The position numbers were made by a program, and so were the translations under genes. This document shows, piece after piece, positions 46,567-57,173 of a stretch of 64,000 nucleotides of DNA. The DNA lies in contig DASYLJ010000108.1 in assembly GCA_036009625.1 (NCBI GenBank), forward strand, positions 1 through 64,000. Reading direction: 5' to 3'. The stretch's first letter is position 1. Each line of letters starts with the position of its first letter. Source of the DNA: DASYLJ01 sp036009625. GTDB lineage: Bacteria > Desulfobacterota > Binatia > DP-6. Under the pieces are notes generated by a model that did no database searches, was not told the origin of the DNA, and saw nothing but the letters and a program-made list of their open reading frames with translations.

Positions 46567-48431
46567 TCGTCGCTGTTCTCGTCGTACTGAACCTCGCGCT
46601 CGTTGTCGCGTTCGCCGTCGTCATGCGGCAACGCGATCTCCTCGGCTACGCCCACGGCGGCAAATGGTACCTGACGTGGTTGTCGATCGGCGTCATCACG
46701 CTGATGGACGAGCTGACGTCGGTGTTCTACGCGCCGGCGGAGGCGCATCGTTTCATCGGCGCGCAGGCGATCTTCTTCATCGCCTTCACGTCCATCCTGA
46801 TGCGCTTCCTGTCGAGCCGGATGGTCGAGATCGCGCAGATCCTCGAGCGCAACGACATCCGGGGCGGTGGCGTCTACTCCTTCTCGTACATGGTGCTCGG
46901 CCCTGTCGCGTCCTTCGTGGCGGTGGCGTCCATCATGGTGGACTACATCCTCACCGCCTGCCTCTCGACGGTGAGCGCCGTCATCAACGGCACGGCGTTC
47001 CTGCCGATGTCGCCGGGCATGGAGTACGCCACCATCCTCGCGATCATCTGGGGCGTGGCGGGCCTCAACATCCTCGGCATCCGGGAGAATGCGCGAGTGA
47101 CGTTCGGGATCTTCATCGCGGCGGCGTTCGTCTTCGTGAACCTGATCGCCCTCGGCATCCTGCACATCGACCCCGCGAGCCCGGCGGTGATGGTCGAGAG
47201 CTTCACCAGCGTCGGGCGGAGCCTCGTCGACGGTGGGGTGGGGCACTTCATCTCCGTGATCACGATCGGGGTCGCGAGCTGCGTGCTCGCGTACTCGGGC
47301 ATCGAGTCGGTGATCCAGACCGCGGGACTCGTGCGCAGCTGGCGCGACATCGCCAAGGCCTACTGGTTCCTGGCACTCACCGTCGGCCTCGTGACGCCGA
47401 TCGTCTCGGCGCTGGCGCTCTCGGCGCCGATCGACCTGCACGCCCACGAGGGCGACCTCATCACGCACTGGGCCACGATCGTGGGCAACGTCCCGTTCGG
47501 GGTGCTGGTCGGCGTCTTCGGCAGCATCATCCTGATCATGGCGGTGAACACGGCCTACGTGGCGTCGGGCGAGCTGCTCGAACGCGTCGCGCACCGCTAC
47601 CGCATGGACTGGCTCATCGCCACGAATGCGCGCGCGTCGCTCTACCGCGTCCACATCGTCAATGCCGTGCTCTACACGGCGATCATCCTGATCACGCGCG
47701 GCTCGCAGTCGATCCTGGCCGAGATGTACGCCATCGGGCTCCTCGCCAGCTTCTGTCTCAACATCGGCTGCCTGCTCATCTATCGCTTCTTCCGCGGCAC
47801 CAAGGACATCCGCGACTACTACACGTCGCGCACCGGGACGGCCGTTCTCGAGTTCGTCCTGGTCTGCTGCTTCGCCTACCTCGCGGCGCACAAGCCCTAC
47901 GGCCTGGCGCTGTGGGCCGGCGTCGTGGGCGTGCTGCTCGCCGCCGGCATTCCGTTCTCGCGGCGCTACGGGCCAGAGGTGCAGAAGCGACGGCGCAGCG
48001 ACCTGCCGATGGAAATGCTGCTGGCGCTCGGTGAGGCCGACGGCCCGCTGCACGTGCACTTCCGTCGTCCCGGCGAGCTGGATCTCGAGGACTGCGGTCC
48101 GTGCCAGGTGTGGGTGACGTTCTTCTCACCGCGCGAGGAGCTGCCGGAGCGTCACGGCGCCGCGCACTACCGCTTCCCCATCCAGCAGTCGAGCGTCTTC
48201 CGCAGCATGGAGGCGATCCTGGCCCTGCTCAACGAGGAGCTCGACGGGCGCACCGTCACCGTGCACTTCGGTTGGCCGACGTCGTCGTGGCTCGATCGCA
48301 TGGCGACGGGGGTGTTCGTTGCCAACATCCTGCGGCTTCCGCAGCACTTTCCGAGGCTGCGCTACGCGATCGAGTTTCCGAATGGGGAGCAGGCCATCCT
48401 GCCGGTCTCCGGTGGGGCCGCGCTGGCCTGA
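46563..48431 (+). CDS. APC-superfamily permease with conserved soluble C-terminal domain (copy 2)
   Basis: A 622-residue paralogue of the preceding gene with the same layout: ~12 helices and a soluble C-terminal domain with A-D-G-P-L-H-V-H-F-R-R-P-G-E near residue 490 and V-H-F-G-W-P-T-S-S-W-L-D-R near 575. The two differ most in the first helix, the loop around residues 135-225 and the far C-terminus. ATG 46563 overlaps the stop of copy 1 (ATGA). Perhaps the pair forms a heterodimer; that is inference. The gene converges on the small lipoprotein gene with 3 bp between stops. Confidence 0.78.
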   Translation: MIVAVLVVLNLALVVAFAVVMRQRDLLGYAHGGKWYLTWLSIGVITLMDELTSVFYAPAEAHRFIGAQAIFFIAFTSILMRFLSSRMVEIAQILERNDIRGGGVYSFSYMVLGPVASFVAVASIMVDYILTACLSTVSAVINGTAFLPMSPGMEYATILAIIWGVAGLNILGIRENARVTFGIFIAAAFVFVNLIALGILHIDPASPAVMVESFTSVGRSLVDGGVGHFISVITIGVASCVLAYSGIESVIQTAGLVRSWRDIAKAYWFLALTVGLVTPIVSALALSAPIDLHAHEGDLITHWATIVGNVPFGVLVGVFGSIILIMAVNTAYVASGELLERVAHRYRMDWLIATNARASLYRVHIVNAVLYTAIILITRGSQSILAEMYAIGLLASFCLNIGCLLIYRFFRGTKDIRDYYTSRTGTAVLEFVLVCCFAYLAAHKPYGLALWAGVVGVLLAAGIPFSRRYGPEVQKRRRSDLPMEMLLALGEADGPLHVHFRRPGELDLEDCGPCQVWVTFFSPREELPERHGAAHYRFPIQQSSVFRSMEAILALLNEELDGRTVTVHFGWPTSSWLDRMATGVFVANILRLPQHFPRLRYAIEFPNGEQAILPVSGGAALA

Positions 48432-48434
48432 GGA

Positions 48435-48797
48435 TCAGGGCCCCGGCCACCCGTACGGGACGCCGCCGTACCAGAAGCCGTCGTTCTCCATCGTCCATGG
48501 ACCGTCGTCCGCGAACGCGGCGTCGGCAGCGACCGCCTCGAGATACGACTTCTGCATGTAGTCGATGGTGTCGTCGGCGACGCCCTGCTGGCGCAGGTCG
48601 GCGAGCTGGCTGGCGCTCAGGCGATACACGGTGCCCGACTTCTGCATCTCCGCGATGATCTCCTCCGACGGTACGCCGGCGCGGCTCATGTCGACGACCT
48701 CGGCGACCGACACCCGCTGCGGCCCCGCGACCATGTTCTCCATGCGGATGCAGCCCGTGAGCCCCACCGCGAGCGCCGCCACCATCATCGTTCGCAT
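48435..48797 (-). CDS. Small lipoprotein
   Basis: A 120-residue protein with a lipoprotein signal ending L-T-G-C (C16). The mature part has a repeated helical motif V-S-V-A-E-V-V-D-M-S-R-A-G-V-P-S-E-E-I-I and L-S-A-S-Q-L-A-D-L-R-Q-Q-G-V-A-D-D-T-I, a pattern seen in small envelope lipoproteins of proteobacteria, then an aromatic Gly/Pro-rich end. Function unknown. It is convergent with the second permease. ATG 48797 could be replaced by ATG 48788 within the same signal. Confidence 0.75.
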   Translation of the reverse strand: MRTMMVAALAVGLTGCIRMENMVAGPQRVSVAEVVDMSRAGVPSEEIIAEMQKSGTVYRLSASQLADLRQQGVADDTIDYMQKSYLEAVAADAAFADDGPWTMENDGFWYGGVPYGWPGP

Positions 48798-48838
48798 CGA
48801 ACGCTGCTAGCGGGGAGGCGTGCTCATGTCGAGCGACG

Positions 48839-49528
48839 TCAGGCCAGGCGCTGCTCGACGCGGCTCAGGAAGTCGATCGTGAGCCGTGCGACCTCGTCGC
48901 GGTCGATGTCCTCGGTGAGGACGTGGAAGCTGCGCTCGAGGACGTGCGCCTCGATCCACGTCGACCCGAGCGCACGCCGGAGCGCCTCCTGGCTGCGGAC
49001 GGGAACGACGTGGTCGAGTCGACCGTGGAGCAGCAGAGCCGGCTGCGTGACGCGGGTGAGATCGTGGCGCACGGTACGCTGCAGGTCGAGCAGCGAGAGC
49101 ACGGCGGGCAACGGCATGGCGTCGTAGGCGCGACTGGCGGCGCGCGCGACCGGATCGGCGATGTCGCGTCCGCCGCGCTTCGGCATGACGGCGAACCGTC
49201 CCGACAGGCCGGGGATCCAGCGGAGGTAGGGGAGAACGACCTGCCGGCGGTCGGCGAGCCGCAGCGCCGGCGCGCACAGTACCAGCGCCTGGACGTCGCG
49301 TGGCCGCGTCGCGGCGAGCCGCAGCGCCAGGAGCCCGCCCATCGACATGCCGGCGACGGCCACGTGGGCGACGTCCCGGCGCAGCACGTCGAGCCCAGCT
49401 TCGGCCGAGGTCAGCCAGTCGCGCCAGCCGGTGCGGGCGAGGTCGGCGACCGTCGTTCCGTGCCCGGCGAGCTGTACCGAGTGCACGGGGTAGCCGGCGC
49501 CGGCGAGCGCGTCGGCGAGCGGACGCAC
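48839..49528 (-). CDS. Alpha/beta hydrolase (carboxylesterase-like); true N-terminus unresolved
   Basis: From GTG 49528 the 229-residue chain holds nucleophile elbow G-M-S-M-G-G near residue 60, D-H-V-V-P near 170 and the His in S-F-H-V-L-T near 200. But the oxyanion strand L-L-L-H-G-F-T-A-T-P-D-E-V, needed in this family, is encoded just upstream in the same frame (49529-49564), and no ATG, GTG or TTG occurs between it and the nearest in-frame stop near 49660. Translation must begin at a rare codon, or an indel removed the start. The open frame overlaps the end of the PpiD-like gene. Likely product: monoacylglycerol-lipase/carboxylesterase type enzyme. Confidence 0.7.
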   Translation of the reverse strand: MRPLADALAGAGYPVHSVQLAGHGTTVADLARTGWRDWLTSAEAGLDVLRRDVAHVAVAGMSMGGLLALRLAATRPRDVQALVLCAPALRLADRRQVVLPYLRWIPGLSGRFAVMPKRGGRDIADPVARAASRAYDAMPLPAVLSLLDLQRTVRHDLTRVTQPALLLHGRLDHVVPVRSQEALRRALGSTWIEAHVLERSFHVLTEDIDRDEVARLTIDFLSRVEQRLA

Positions 49529-49592
49529 TTCGTCCGGAGTGGCAGTGAAGCCATGCAGCAGAAGGCAGCCGAGCCTGCCGGCGCCGGGAGGC

Positions 49593-51500
49593 TCAGCTCC
49601 GGCTGTTGGCGGCGGCGTCGGCCTTGACCTCGAGCGCGCCGTCTTTCAGCGCGCGCTCCTTCAGCTGATTCATGAAGGTGGTCAGTGCGTCCTGCTGCTT
49701 CTGGGTGAGCAGCTGCTCCTTCAGGCCGGCCTTCTCGGCGTCGAGACCCGCCATGTCTGCCGGCGTGCGCCCCTTCAGGGCCACCACCAGGGCATCGCCG
49801 CCGGCGGTGTACGTGCGCGGGCCGAGCGGCTTCTCGGGCGTGAGGCTGAAGGCGTCGGCGCGCAGCTCGGGGGCCATGCCGACCTTCGGCACCGACCCGG
49901 CCCGACGCTCGAAGGTTCCGGTGTCCTCGAGCGTGATCCCGAGCTCCTCGGCAGCCTTGGCGAGCCCGATCTCCTGGGCGCGTACGCGCAGCTTCTCGGC
50001 GCGCTCCTTGGCGAGGGTTTCCGCTCGGGCGCGCTTGGCATCGGTCTCGACCTTGGCACGGACCTCGGCCAGCGGTGGAACGCTCGGCTCGATGCGCTCG
50101 ATCGGCGTCAGCATGAAGAGGACGTCGTCACCCTCGATGATGTCGCTCGGCTGGTTCAGGTCGAGCGCGAAGGCGGCGTCGGAGAACGACTTGACCCGGC
50201 CCACTCCCGGCACCTCGTCGGTGGCGGAGAAGGCGGCGGTCTCCTGGACGGTGCGCGCGCCGACGGCTTCGGCGAGGGGCTTGCCGCTGACCACCTGACG
50301 GCGATCGGCGTCGGCCTGCTTGTGCGCCAGGTCGAGACCGCGCTCCTCGGTGAGCGTGGCGACGATCTGGTCGCGGACCTCGGGCAGCGGGCGCGGGCCG
50401 CCGGCCTTCTTCTCGTCGACGCGGATGATGTGGAAGCCGAAGGGCGTCTCCACGATCTCGCTGACCTTTCCCGGCTCGAGCGAGAAGGCTGCCGTCTCGA
50501 ACGGGCCGACCATGCGGCCACGCGGGAAGAAGCCGAGGTCGCCGCCCTTGCTGGCCGACCCGGGATCGCCCGAGTTCTCCTTCGCCAGGGCGGCGAAATC
50601 ACCGCCTGCGTTCACCTTGGCGAGAATGTCGTCGGCCTTCTTGCGAGCGGCCGCCTTGGCGGCGTCGTCGGCGTCGGGTGTGAGAGGGATCAGGATGTGG
50701 CTGGCACGGACCTGCTCCTGCTCGGTGAATCGGTCATCGCGATGCTCGTCGTAGTAGGCCTGGATGGCGGCATCATCGGGCGCCGCCATGGCGGCGAAAT
50801 CCTTCGGCGAGTAGGCGACGTACCGGACGCGGACGCGCGGCTGGGTCCGGTAGCGCTCGGCGTTGTCGGTGAGCCACTTCTGCAGGTCGTCGTCGGTGAG
50901 CGTGACCGTCTCGAGCTGTCCCGTCGCCGTGACCTTGGCGATGGTGAGGTCGACCTGCTCGCGATCGAGCTTGTAGCGATCGGCGACCTCGGCGTCGCTC
51001 ACCTGCACGCCGTCGACCACCAGCGAACGCATGCGCTGGTTGATGAGGTCCTGCCGCACCTGGTCCTCGAACTCGCCGCGGTCGCGCTGCAGCTGCAGGA
51101 CGCGCTCGAGCAGATCGCGGTTGAAGCGGCCGTTCTCCTGTAGCTCGGGCATGGCCGTGATGGCCGTGACCAGCTCGCCCTCGCCGACCTCGAGACCGAG
51201 ACGGTCGGCTTCGTGGCGTAGCAGCGCGTTGTCGATGAGCTGATCGAGCGCGCGGCCGCGCAGATCGAGAGAGCGGGGCAGCGTGGCGCCCTTCAGCATC
51301 TCCTCGAAGCGCCGCTGCAGCATGCCGGTTTCGGTATCGAGCTGCTGGCGGGTGATGCGATCGCCATGCACCTCGGCGACGACGTCGACGCGGCTCATTC
51401 CAACGGCCCCGACGCCCCAGATGAGAAACGAGAGCGCGAGCAGACCGTAGAGAATCTTGACCGGGACGGACGTCGAGTACTTTCGCAGCGAGTTCAGCAC
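49593..51500 (-). CDS. PpiD/SurA-type peptidyl-prolyl isomerase, membrane-anchored
   Basis: The 635-residue protein has one N-terminal membrane helix (~residues 14-32; L-L-A-L-S-F-L-I-W-G-V-G), an SurA-N chaperone domain, a parvulin domain near 225-330 (A-S-H-I-L-I-P, then G-G-D-L-G-F-F-P-R-G-R-M-V-G-P-F and F-G-F-H-I-I-R-V-D) and a second chaperone half. PpiD-like proteins assist folding of exported proteins at the translocon. GTG 51500 matches the typical start before the V-K-I-L helix; TTG 51548 is the alternative. It diverges from mreB with 119 bp between starts. Confidence 0.88.
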   Translation of the reverse strand: MLNSLRKYSTSVPVKILYGLLALSFLIWGVGAVGMSRVDVVAEVHGDRITRQQLDTETGMLQRRFEEMLKGATLPRSLDLRGRALDQLIDNALLRHEADRLGLEVGEGELVTAITAMPELQENGRFNRDLLERVLQLQRDRGEFEDQVRQDLINQRMRSLVVDGVQVSDAEVADRYKLDREQVDLTIAKVTATGQLETVTLTDDDLQKWLTDNAERYRTQPRVRVRYVAYSPKDFAAMAAPDDAAIQAYYDEHRDDRFTEQEQVRASHILIPLTPDADDAAKAAARKKADDILAKVNAGGDFAALAKENSGDPGSASKGGDLGFFPRGRMVGPFETAAFSLEPGKVSEIVETPFGFHIIRVDEKKAGGPRPLPEVRDQIVATLTEERGLDLAHKQADADRRQVVSGKPLAEAVGARTVQETAAFSATDEVPGVGRVKSFSDAAFALDLNQPSDIIEGDDVLFMLTPIERIEPSVPPLAEVRAKVETDAKRARAETLAKERAEKLRVRAQEIGLAKAAEELGITLEDTGTFERRAGSVPKVGMAPELRADAFSLTPEKPLGPRTYTAGGDALVVALKGRTPADMAGLDAEKAGLKEQLLTQKQQDALTTFMNQLKERALKDGALEVKADAAANSRS

Positions 51501-51619
51501 GAGTGGTGGTCCGTCGGCGACGCTAGCGTGCGCCTGGCGGGTTTGCAAATCATTCGTGACCCGTCGTCGTTCGTTGCTGCCCCCATGCGTTTCTGCTACC
51601 AGGCTTGCCGCAACCCCAC

Positions 51620-52654
<1,035 letters not shown>

Positions 52655-52678
52655 CGCTCCGCGCCCCCGTGGGGGGTG

Positions 52679-53569
52679 ATGCTCGAGTTTCTCCGTCGCA
52701 ACCGTGTCCTCGCCACGACCGCGCTCTTTCTGGCGCTGGCCGCGGGTCTGGTCGTCGGCACCAGTGGTGATCGTCTGCGCGACGACCGCCTCGGGCGTGT
52801 CTTCCTCGAGGTCATGGCGCCGCTGCAGCGCATGGGCAGCTTCGTCAGCCGCTCGTTGTCCGACGTCTGGGTCGGCATCGTCGGGCTGTTCCAGGCGGCG
52901 GACGAGGTGGACGCGCTGCGCGCGCGCGTGCGCGAGCTCGACCGTGCCACCGCGCGCCTCGCCGAGACCGAGCTCGAGAACGCGCGGCTCCGCGAGCTGC
53001 TCGACTTCCGTGAAGCGCTGCGTGGCGAGCTCCTCACCGCGCGGGTCATCGGTCACGATGCGTCCGCCGGCCTGTCGCGCACCCTCACCATCAACCGAGG
53101 GACGGCCGACGGCATCCAGAAGGGCGATGCCGTGCTGGCGCCCGAAGGGATCGTCGGCCACGTCTTCCTGGCGAGCGCCCACGCCGCGCGTGTCCTCCTG
53201 ATCACCGACCACAACAGCGGGGTCGACGGCGTGGTGCAGCGTACCCGGGCGCGCGGCATCGTCGAGGGCACGGTCGACGGACGCTGCGGGCTCAAGTTCG
53301 TCAAGCGAACCGAGGACCTGCAGGTCGGCGACCTCGTCGTCACCTCCGGGCTCGACGGTATCTTCCCGCGCAGCGTGCCGATCGGGAAGGTCGTGGCGGT
53401 GGACAAAAAGGGACAGGGGCTGTTCCAGTACGCCGAGGTACAGCCGGCGGTCGACGCCAACCGGCTGGAAGAGGTGCTCGTCACCCGCGGGCTCGTCGAG
53501 CCGCTCGAGCCGGAAACGCCGATCGACGATCCGGTCGGTCCACCACCACCACCCGACGCCGGAGAGTGA
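52679..53569 (+). CDS. mreC: Rod-shape determining protein MreC
   Basis: The 296-residue protein has a membrane helix (~residues 9-26), a coiled coil (~65-110, R-A-R-V-R-E-L...L-A-E-T-E-L-E-N-A-R-L-R-E-L-L) and the MreC beta domain with G-V-D-G-V-V-Q and L-V-V-T-S-G-L-D-G-I-F-P near 220. It spans the periplasm and links PBP2 to MreB. ATG 52679 follows GGGGGG closely. The C-terminus ends in a Pro-rich tail. mreD starts 1 bp after its stop. Confidence 0.93.
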   Translation: MLEFLRRNRVLATTALFLALAAGLVVGTSGDRLRDDRLGRVFLEVMAPLQRMGSFVSRSLSDVWVGIVGLFQAADEVDALRARVRELDRATARLAETELENARLRELLDFREALRGELLTARVIGHDASAGLSRTLTINRGTADGIQKGDAVLAPEGIVGHVFLASAHAARVLLITDHNSGVDGVVQRTRARGIVEGTVDGRCGLKFVKRTEDLQVGDLVVTSGLDGIFPRSVPIGKVVAVDKKGQGLFQYAEVQPAVDANRLEEVLVTRGLVEPLEPETPIDDPVGPPPPPDAGE

Positions 53570-53570
53570 G

Positions 53571-54062
53571 GTGCGCCGTGCCCTCGCCATCGTCGTCGCC
53601 GCCGTGCTGGCCATGGTGCTCCAGACCACGGTCTTTCCGGCCCTGCTGCCGACGGCGGTCGTGCCGAACCTGATCCTCGTCCTCGTCGTCTACCTCGGCC
53701 TGCAGCAGCATGGTGTCGCCGGGGCCGCCGGCGCGTTTCTTTTGGGCTACTTCCTGGACACGTTCTCCGGTACGCTGCTGGGGGTGAATGCGTTCGCGCT
53801 CACCGCTGTCTACATGGCCGTGTATCTGGTGGCGCGCACGCTCTGGACCGAAGGTGGTTTCCCCGCCATGGCCGTCGTCTTCGCTGCCGCGTGCGTCCAC
53901 GGCGTCGCCGCCATCACCATCACCTGGCTGATCGAGGCGGGCGCGCCGCTCTGGCACCATGCGCTCCGCTACGGTCTCCTCGAGGCGGCCGTGGCTGCGA
54001 TCGTCGCACCGGCGGTGTTCGCCTTCGTCGGATGGGAGCAGCGACTCCTCGGGATCACCTGA
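53571..54062 (+). CDS. mreD: Rod-shape determining protein MreD
   Basis: The 163-residue protein has five or six membrane helices with the MreD pattern P-N-L-I-L-V-L-V-V-Y near residue 32-41 and G-Y-F-L-D-T-F-S-G-T-L-L-G near 59-71. It acts with MreC in the elongasome. It starts at GTG 53571, one base after the mreC stop, and ends one base before the mrdA GTG. Identification rests on position and helix pattern as well as these motifs. Confidence 0.92.
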   Translation: MRRALAIVVAAVLAMVLQTTVFPALLPTAVVPNLILVLVVYLGLQQHGVAGAAGAFLLGYFLDTFSGTLLGVNAFALTAVYMAVYLVARTLWTEGGFPAMAVVFAAACVHGVAAITITWLIEAGAPLWHHALRYGLLEAAVAAIVAPAVFAFVGWEQRLLGIT

Positions 54063-54063
54063 C

Positions 54064-55956
54064 GTGGCGGCCGGGCGCATCCGTGTCGGTGTCGTGCCGC
54101 GCGAGGTCCCTTCCGAGCTGCTGACGCGCATCGCGGTCACGCTCGGCGTCGTGCTGCTGGCGTTCGGCCTGATCTACTCCCGTCTCTACTTCCTGCAGGT
54201 GGTGAAGGGGCCGGAGATGCGGTCGGTGTCGGAGCACAATCGCGTCCGGCTCGTGCGCGTGCCCGCGGCTCGCGGCGTCGTGTACGACCGCAATGGCGAG
54301 ATCCTCATCGACAACCGTCCGTCGTTCGACGTGGTGTTCGTCCCGGAGGATGCGCGCGATCGCAAAGCGGTGCTGCGCACGCTGGCCGGCCACCTGAGCG
54401 AGCCCGAGACGGCGGTGGTCGAGCGCCTGAAGGCGCCGTCGAAGCGGCCGCCCTACGAGGGCATCGTCGTGCGGCGTGATCTCGACTGGCAGGGCGTGGT
54501 GGCGCTCGAGACGCATCAGCTCGAGCTGCCCGGCATCTCGCTGCAGGTGGGTCCGCGCCGCTATTATCCGTTCGGTCCGCTGGCCGCGCACCTGATCGGC
54601 TACGTCGGCGAGGTGAGCGAGAGCGATCTCGCGAACCCCGAGCTCGGGCTGCGCCCGGGCGACCTCGTCGGCAAGGCCAACCTCGAGAAGGCCTGGGACA
54701 AGGAGCTGCGCGGCGAGCCGGGCGGGCAGCAGGTCGAGGTCGACGCGCTCGGCCGTCGCGTGCGCGTCCTCGACGAGGAGCCCGACGTCCCGGGCAACAC
54801 GCTGACGCTCACCATCGATCGCGATCTGCAGGAAGAGTCCGAGCGCGCGCTCGGCGATCATACCGGCGCCGTCGTCGCCATCGATCCGCGCAACGGCGAG
54901 ATCCTCGTGCTGGCGTCGCGCCCGTCGTACGACCCGAACGTGTTCTCCCGCGGTATCCAGCGTGCGGAGTGGCGCCAGCTCATGCAGGACCCGCTGAAGC
55001 CGCTGAACGATCGCGCGGTGCAGGGGCAGTATCCGCCCGGCTCCACGTTCAAGGTCGCGGTGGCCGCGGGCGTGCTCGAGGAGGGCCTGGTGACGCCCAC
55101 GGCAGGCGTCCACTGCGCCGGTGGGACGCCGTTCGGCAACCACTTCTTCCGGTGCTGGCGCAAGGGCGGCCACGGCGGGGTCAACCTGCACGAGGCCATC
55201 GTCCAGTCGTGCGACGTCTTCTTCTATCAGATGGGCCAGCGGCTCGGCGTCGACGGCATCGCCGACTACGCGCGGCGCTTCGGCCTCGGCCTGCTGAGCG
55301 GCATTCCGCTCGACCACGAGAAGGCCGGCACCATCCCCGACACGCAGTGGAAGCGGAAGCGCTTCAAGCAGCCGTGGTTCGCAGGCGAGACGCTGTCGGT
55401 CGCCATCGGCCAGGGCTACGTCACCGCCACGCCGCTGCAGATGGCCAATCTCGCCGCCACGATCGCGAACGGCGGCACGCGCTACCGCCCGCAGTACGTG
55501 AAGCGCATCGAGTCGCCGGATGGCTCGCTGCGCACCGAGATCCAGCCCGAGGTCCTCGGTACCACCGGCATCTCGCCCGCCACGATGAAGGCGGTGCAGA
55601 GCGCGATGCGCGACGTCGTGATGTCCGACCATGGCACCGGCAAGAAGGCGCGCGTCGTCGGCGTCGAGGTCGCGGGCAAGACGGGCACGGCGCAGGTGGT
55701 GACGCTCGCCGGCTCGAACAAGAAGGCGCGCGGCACGCGCGACCACGCGTGGTTCATCGCATTCGCGCCGGTGGAGAATCCCGAGATCGCGATGGCCGTG
55801 CTGGTCGAGCACGCGGGTGGAGGTGGTGGTGCGTTTGCGGCGCCGGTGGCGAAGCAGATCCTGACGCGCTACTTCTCCCGCAACCAGGGACCGGTGCCCG
55901 AGCAACCGGCCCAGCAGGCCAATGCGGTTCGACCGTCGACTCCTGACGCACTTTGA
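54064..55956 (+). CDS. mrdA: Penicillin-binding protein 2
   Basis: The 630-residue class B PBP has an N-terminal membrane helix (~20-40), the pedestal motif R-G-V-V-Y-D-R-N-G near 70-78 and a transpeptidase domain: active serine in P-G-S-T-F-K near residue 327, S-C-D near 382 (the S-x-N site appears as S-x-D, usual in PBP2) and K-T-G-T near 539. It cross-links peptidoglycan during elongation. GTG 54064 follows mreD by 1 bp. Its end overlaps rodA by 35 bases, so the two are translationally linked. Confidence 0.95.
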   Translation: MAAGRIRVGVVPREVPSELLTRIAVTLGVVLLAFGLIYSRLYFLQVVKGPEMRSVSEHNRVRLVRVPAARGVVYDRNGEILIDNRPSFDVVFVPEDARDRKAVLRTLAGHLSEPETAVVERLKAPSKRPPYEGIVVRRDLDWQGVVALETHQLELPGISLQVGPRRYYPFGPLAAHLIGYVGEVSESDLANPELGLRPGDLVGKANLEKAWDKELRGEPGGQQVEVDALGRRVRVLDEEPDVPGNTLTLTIDRDLQEESERALGDHTGAVVAIDPRNGEILVLASRPSYDPNVFSRGIQRAEWRQLMQDPLKPLNDRAVQGQYPPGSTFKVAVAAGVLEEGLVTPTAGVHCAGGTPFGNHFFRCWRKGGHGGVNLHEAIVQSCDVFFYQMGQRLGVDGIADYARRFGLGLLSGIPLDHEKAGTIPDTQWKRKRFKQPWFAGETLSVAIGQGYVTATPLQMANLAATIANGGTRYRPQYVKRIESPDGSLRTEIQPEVLGTTGISPATMKAVQSAMRDVVMSDHGTGKKARVVGVEVAGKTGTAQVVTLAGSNKKARGTRDHAWFIAFAPVENPEIAMAVLVEHAGGGGGAFAAPVAKQILTRYFSRNQGPVPEQPAQQANAVRPSTPDAL

Positions 55957-57022
55957 GTGGCTCCTGCCGCTGCTGATCCTCAGCATCTGCGGGCTCGGCA
56001 TCCTCACGGTCTACAGCGCCAGCTACACGCCGGGCATGGAGACGCCGCCGCCGCTGGCGATGCGCCAGATGACGTGGTTCGCGGCCGGGATCGCGGGCAT
56101 GCTCGTGATGCTGAGCTTCGACTATCGTCGGCTCGATCGTCGCGCCTACCTCATCTACTTCCTCGTCCTCGGCGCGGTGCTCGCGGTGCCGCTGGTCGGC
56201 GAGGTCGGGGGTGGGTCGCGCCGATGGATCCGCCTCGGCCCGGTGTCGATCCAACCGTCGGAGTTCGTGAAGCTGGCGATCGTGATCGTGTTGGCGCACT
56301 ACTTCTCGCGCACGCCGCCGGCCCGACTGGGGTTGCGCGAGGCCACGGTGCCGCTGTTGCTGACGGCCGTTCCGGCCTTCGCCATCCTGATCCAGCCCGA
56401 CCTCGGGTCGGCCGCGCTGCTCTGCTTCGTGTCGGTGACGATGCTGGTGCTCGGCGGTGTCCGCCTGCGTTGGCTGGCGTTGCTGGCGTCGCCGGTCCTG
56501 ATGCTTGCGCCGATGCTCTGGGGACATCTGAAGGAGTACCAGCAGAAGCGCATCCTGATGTTCATCGATCCGGCGCAGGATCCGCTCGGAGCCGGCTACC
56601 ACATCATCCAGTCGAAGATCGCCGTCGGCTCGGGGATGATTTGGGGCAAGGGCTTCCTGCAGGGGACGCAGAACCATCTGAACTTCCTCCCCGAGCAGCA
56701 CACCGACTTCATCTTCTCGGTCTTCTCGGAGGAATGGGGCCTGATCGGCGCGGGCATCCTGATGGCGCTCTACCTGGGCGCGCTCCTGCGGGGCATGCTG
56801 ATCGCGTCACGCGCCCGCGATCGGTTCGGCGTCCTCCTGGCCCTCGGCGTGATGTCGATCGTCTTCTGGCAGGTGGTCGTCAACGTCGGCATGACCACGG
56901 GCCTGCTCCCGGTCGTCGGGATTCCGTTGCCGTTCTTCAGCTATGGCGGGAGCTCGTTGCTGTGCCTGCTCGTCGGGGTCGGGCTCGTCATGAACGTGTC
57001 GACGCGACGGTTCCTGTTCTGA
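55922..57022 (+). CDS. rodA: SEDS peptidoglycan polymerase RodA
   Basis: The 366-residue protein has ten helices and SEDS landmarks: G-S-R-R-W-I-R-L-G-P near residue 98, Q-P-S-E-F-x-K near 110-116, I-Q-P-D-L-G-S near 157, N-F-L-P-E-Q-H-T-D-F-I-F near 257-268 and P-L-P-F-F-S-Y-G-G-S near 335-344. It polymerises glycan strands with PBP2. ATG 55922 lies 35 bases inside mrdA. Last gene of the cluster; a long hairpin element starts 7 bases after its stop. Confidence 0.95.
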   Translation: MRFDRRLLTHFEWLLPLLILSICGLGILTVYSASYTPGMETPPPLAMRQMTWFAAGIAGMLVMLSFDYRRLDRRAYLIYFLVLGAVLAVPLVGEVGGGSRRWIRLGPVSIQPSEFVKLAIVIVLAHYFSRTPPARLGLREATVPLLLTAVPAFAILIQPDLGSAALLCFVSVTMLVLGGVRLRWLALLASPVLMLAPMLWGHLKEYQQKRILMFIDPAQDPLGAGYHIIQSKIAVGSGMIWGKGFLQGTQNHLNFLPEQHTDFIFSVFSEEWGLIGAGILMALYLGALLRGMLIASRARDRFGVLLALGVMSIVFWQVVVNVGMTTGLLPVVGIPLPFFSYGGSSLLCLLVGVGLVMNVSTRRFLF

Positions 57023-57028
57023 CGTGTC

Positions 57029-57173
57029 GGGGGTGCGTGGGCGTGGCGGCGCGTTGGGGACCTCCGGTCCGCGCGGCGCTCGCTCGGCACCACTCCGCCC
57101 CCTTTCCCCTCCCGCTCACTCACGACGCGCTCCTTCGGAGGCCCCCAACGCGCCGCCACACCCACGCACCCCC
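57029..57173 (-). repeat. Hairpin element, copy A (conserved core, covarying arms)
   Basis: Arms 57029-57066 and 57136-57173 (38 bases each) are complementary except for two positions. Read on the minus strand, both become G-U wobbles. The 69-base core between them (57067-57135), read on the minus strand, matches the core of copy B at 58263-58332 in 65 of 70 aligned positions, while the arms differ strongly. It lies between the convergent ends of rodA and trxA. It could be an RNA or a bidirectional terminator-like repeat. Confidence 0.75.
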
